Source of the DNA: Mycobacterium sp. E740
GTDB taxonomy: Bacteria; Actinomycetota; Actinomycetes; Mycobacteriales; Mycobacteriaceae
Assembly (NCBI RefSeq): GCF_001672895.1
Contig: NZ_LZKP01000082.1
Span: 1 to 40,507, forward strand
DNA: 40,507 nt
Reading direction: 5' to 3'
Shown here: in pieces, positions 38,533 through 40,507 of the stretch
Numbering within the stretch: the stretch's first letter is position 1
Layout: each line of letters begins with the position of its first letter
Position numbers and translations under genes: made by a program
The notes under the pieces: generated by a model
The model's database searches: none
Told to the model about the DNA's origin: nothing
What the model saw: only the letters and a program-made list of their open reading frames with translations

Positions 38533-38927
38533 CAGAACGGCGAGTTCACCATCGAGTCGGCGGCCATCTCGAGGTAGGCCAACAGTTCTCTGCGGTGTTC
38601 GTCGTCCAGAGTCTGGGAATCGATCTCAGCGATCGCGGAGTGCATGCAGCGCAGCCACGCGTCGCGCTCGAGGTACCCGATCCTGAACGGGACGTGACGC
38701 ATCCGCAGCCGCGGGTGCCCGCGCTGGTCGGAATAGGTGCGCGGGCCGCCCCAGTACTGCTCCAGAAACATCCGCAGGCGGACCTCGGCGGGTCCGAGAT
38801 CCTCCTCGGGGTAGAGCGGTCGAAGAATCTCGTCCTCGCGGACCAACTCGTAGAACCGCGCCACGATCGCGCGGAACGTCTCGTGGCCACCGACTTCGTC
38901 GTAGAACGACACCTGTGGCTGGGTCAC
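38532..38927 (-). CDS. glbO: Group II truncated haemoglobin GlbO
   Basis: A 131-residue truncated haemoglobin. Positions follow M. tuberculosis trHbO with an offset of three: Tyr26 (B10), Tyr39 (CD1) in LYPEEDL, proximal His78 (F8) in RMRHVPF and Trp91 (G8) in RDAWLRCMH. These residues bind oxygen tightly and shape peroxide/NO chemistry in group II globins. GTG 38927 is chosen because the longer upstream reading lacks family similarity and the protein then begins at [14 protein letters not shown] as in relatives. It is the first gene of a pair with aglA, as in Rv2470-Rv2471, divergent from the HNH gene. Confidence 0.93.
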   Translation of the reverse strand: MTQPQVSFYDEVGGHETFRAIVARFYELVREDEILRPLYPEEDLGPAEVRLRMFLEQYWGGPRTYSDQRGHPRLRMRHVPFRIGYLERDAWLRCMHSAIAEIDSQTLDDEHRRELLAYLEMAADSMVNSPF

Positions 38928-39067
38928 GCCACCATTGTTCCTTGTTGCTTCATTGGCCAGGTCAGCCGGTCGAGTCACCCGATGTTCACGGGACTGACCT
39001 GCGAACACGCCAAGAATTGTCGTGCGATTGTCAGGAATCCGTGGTGAACTGTCTCCTCGGAGGACGT
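38928..39067. promoter_or_regulatory. Divergent promoter region of glbO and the HNH endonuclease gene
   Basis: 140 bases between two divergent starts must hold both promoters. I see no convincing paired -35/-10 elements. On the plus side, GGAGG (39059-39063) four bases before ATG 39068 fixes the HNH start. Nothing further is recognised. Confidence 0.4.
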
Positions 39068-39736
39068 ATGGCGCATCGCAGGAAAGGCCCGTCCAGAAGG
39101 ACCGGTCAGCGGAGCCCCGGTGCCGCGACGGCCCTGGCCGGGTCGGTGGTACCAGGCGCGCAGGCTCGCGTGCTGCGCAGCGTCGACATCCATCCGCCGA
39201 GTACCACCGAGGCCTCGATCTGGGGCCGCCGCCGTGTCCTCCTGCTGAACTCCACCTACGAACCGTTGACCGCTCTGCCGATGCGCCGGGCGGTCATCAT
39301 GCTGATGTGCGGCAAGGCCGACGTGGTGCACGACGACCCGAGCGGGCCGGTGATCCACTCCGCCACCCGCTCCATCGTGGTGCCGTCGGTGATCCGGTTG
39401 CGGTCCTACGTCCGGGTGCCGTACCGCGCGCGCATCCCGATGACGCGTGCGGCCCTGATGCACCGTGACCGGTTCCGGTGCGCCTACTGCGGCGCCAAGG
39501 CCGACACCGTCGACCACGTGGTGCCGCGTAGCCGCGGCGGAGCCCACTCGTGGGAGAACTGCGTGGCGGCCTGCTCGACGTGCAACCACCGCAAAGCCGA
39601 TCGGCTGCTCGCGGAGCTCGGCTGGGCCCTGCGCACGGTTCCGGTTCCGCCGAAGGGACAGCACTGGCGGTTGCTGTCGAGCCTGAAGGAACTCGATCCG
39701 GTATGGGTGCGATACCTAGGCGAAGGCGCGGCGTAA
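39068..39736 (+). CDS. HNH endonuclease (Rv2469c-type)
   Basis: A 222-residue protein, the length I recall for Rv2469c. An N-terminal part ([23 protein letters not shown] and [23 protein letters not shown], the usual preface of this family) is followed by the zinc-bound HNH module at about 135-180: [18 protein letters not shown], then [20 protein letters not shown], with two CxxC pairs and the DH, N and H residues in order. It is expected to cut or nick DNA; a specific target is unknown. These stand-alone HNH proteins are conserved housekeeping-like genes in actinobacteria. ATG 39068 is preferred (ribosome site GGAGG). Confidence 0.87.
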   Translation: MAHRRKGPSRRTGQRSPGAATALAGSVVPGAQARVLRSVDIHPPSTTEASIWGRRRVLLLNSTYEPLTALPMRRAVIMLMCGKADVVHDDPSGPVIHSATRSIVVPSVIRLRSYVRVPYRARIPMTRAALMHRDRFRCAYCGAKADTVDHVVPRSRGGAHSWENCVAACSTCNHRKADRLLAELGWALRTVPVPPKGQHWRLLSSLKELDPVWVRYLGEGAA

Positions 39737-39762
39737 TCGCGGCTGGTATACCGTTTGCTTTC

Positions 39763-40023
39763 GTGAGCACCGCACTGACACATGCGCTCTTGATTCTGGT
39801 GCCGCTCGGGTTGACGGCCGTGCTTGCCGTACTGATCTGGGGTGTCGGCAAGAAGCGCAAGGGCCCGCATCCGGCGACGTACAAACTATCCGAGCAGTGG
39901 ACGCATCCGCCGATCCTGTGGGCGTCCGACGAGCCTGCCGACCATGGTCACTCGGCTGGCCACTCGGCGGGTCACGGTGCTCACCCGGCGACGATTGGAG
40001 GCGGCGCAAGTGGCAAGTGGTGA
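39763..40023 (+). CDS. Small membrane protein with a histidine-rich tail
   Basis: An 86-residue protein from GTG 39763: one N-terminal transmembrane helix (about 6-27, [20 protein letters not shown]), a basic stop-transfer KKRKG, an amphipathic-looking middle ([16 protein letters not shown]) and a tail with the repeats [14 protein letters not shown] (about 60-75), which could bind metal ions. A TATACC-containing promoter lies about 12-20 bases upstream; no clear Shine-Dalgarno. Its end overlaps the next gene by 14 bases. Function unknown; the pair is probably one operon. Confidence 0.7.
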   Translation: MSTALTHALLILVPLGLTAVLAVLIWGVGKKRKGPHPATYKLSEQWTHPPILWASDEPADHGHSAGHSAGHGAHPATIGGGASGKW

Positions 40024-40477
40024 GATCGCAACGGTCGACCCGGCCGATCTGCCCGTGGGCTGGGTGGTCACCTCCAGCGGGCGGATTTCGGGCGTCACGC
40101 AGCCCGGCGAGCTCTCGGTGCACTATCCGTTCCCGACCAAGGACCTCGTCGTCCTCGACGACGCGCTGAAGTACGGCTCGCGCGCGGCCCAGGCCCGTTT
40201 CGCCGTGTATCTCGGCGACCTCGGCGCAGACACCGCGGCGAGCGCGCGCGAGATCCTGGGCAGCGTGCCGACGCCGAACAATGCCGTGCTGTTGGCGGTG
40301 TCGCCCAATCAGCGCGCCATCGAGGTGGTCTACGGCAACGACGTGAAGGGCCGAGGCATCGAGGAGTCCGCGCCGCTGGGCGTCTCGGCCGCCGCCGCGT
40401 CGTTCAAAGACGGCAACCTGATAGACGGTCTGATCAGCGCCGTGCGGGTGATGAGCGCGGGTGTCTCAGCTCCCTAG
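40010..40477 (+). CDS. DUF5130 (TPM-like) protein (Rv2468c-type)
   Basis: A 155-residue soluble protein of the DUF5130 group, related in pattern to TPM-domain proteins: [19 protein letters not shown] near residue 25, [35 protein letters not shown] and a C-terminal helical part. No signal peptide from the chosen GTG 40010, which has GGAGG 8 bases upstream and overlaps the preceding small gene. The function is unknown. Corresponds in position to Rv2468c. Confidence 0.8.
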   Translation: MASGEIATVDPADLPVGWVVTSSGRISGVTQPGELSVHYPFPTKDLVVLDDALKYGSRAAQARFAVYLGDLGADTAASAREILGSVPTPNNAVLLAVSPNQRAIEVVYGNDVKGRGIEESAPLGVSAAAASFKDGNLIDGLISAVRVMSAGVSAP

Positions 40478-40490
40478 CTTCTGGGTTGCC

Positions 40491-40507
40491 GCGAGCGTGC
40501 GTGTCGG
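40491..40507 (+). repeat. Partial copy of the dispersed GCGAGCGTGCGTGT repeat at the window edge
   Basis: GCGAGCGTGCGTGT (40491-40504) matches the core of the inverted repeat at 36834-36962. The window ends inside it, 14 bases after the DUF5130 stop, so the full element is not seen. Confidence 0.7.

Overview
The window reads as chromosomal DNA of a Mycobacterium, most likely a fast-growing Mycolicibacterium-type species. Base composition is uniformly GC-rich, GTG starts and 4-base ATGA/GTGA gene overlaps are common, and the gene order follows, in reverse orientation, the M. tuberculosis block from Rv2510c to Rv2468c. Homology and synteny statements come from recognising the encoded proteins; no search was run.

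Layout. 1-459: the 3' end of a HerA-like (DUF853) ATPase gene, present twice in opposite orientations as a fold-back of exactly 77 bp that looks like a contig-edge or fold-back artefact. 546-3480: a short-chain dehydrogenase, an Atg22-like MFS permease and a proline-rich MmpS-like membrane protein. 3570-5941: an S9 peptidase and two tiny membrane proteins that are not part of the M. tuberculosis order. 5946-16085: the TetR repressor BkaR, an operator region with two palindromes, and a tightly packed branched-chain amino-acid (mainly leucine) degradation operon: accD1-accA1 (3-methylcrotonyl-CoA carboxylase type), fadE19, a MaoC-like hydratase, a CitE-type lyase, then bkdABC (branched-chain keto-acid dehydrogenase E1alpha, E1beta, E2). 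The fadD35-scoA-scoB genes that sit between bkaR and accD1 in M. tuberculosis are absent. 16142-19622: minus-strand genes for EchA14, a small secreted protein, a PE-PPE-domain protein without a recognisable nucleophile serine, and a FatA-like thioesterase, followed by tRNA-Arg(TCT). 19855-25303: a lipid-assembly operon (WS/DGAT, HAD-PlsC, PlsB2). 25319-27313: a CopD-CtaG fusion.

27365-28380 holds the most unusual object: a solitary AbiEi-like/DUF559 nuclease-fold gene bounded on both sides by 60-bp palindromic repeats that are inverted copies of each other (47 of 60 positions identical). It looks like a small mobile cassette inserted between conserved genes. 28546-36819: a second SSB, the ABC-F factor EttA, the 180-kDa-type NAD glutamate dehydrogenase, a hotdog thioesterase and an Rv2474c-like protein. 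A long stem-loop made of a dispersed GCGAGCGTGCGTGT repeat separates these from the minus-strand glbO-aglA pair. The window ends with an HNH endonuclease, a His-rich small membrane protein and a DUF5130 protein, and breaks off inside another copy of the same dispersed repeat.

How the genes work together: most of the block is acyl-CoA and lipid chemistry. The bka/bkd operon converts branched-chain keto acids to acyl-CoAs and on to acetyl-CoA and acetoacetate; glutamate dehydrogenase handles the amino nitrogen; and PlsB2, PlsC and WS/DGAT place acyl chains into phospholipids and storage lipids. No CRISPR array, rRNA, prophage or classical insertion sequence was seen. No gene-free stretch exceeds about 300 bases.
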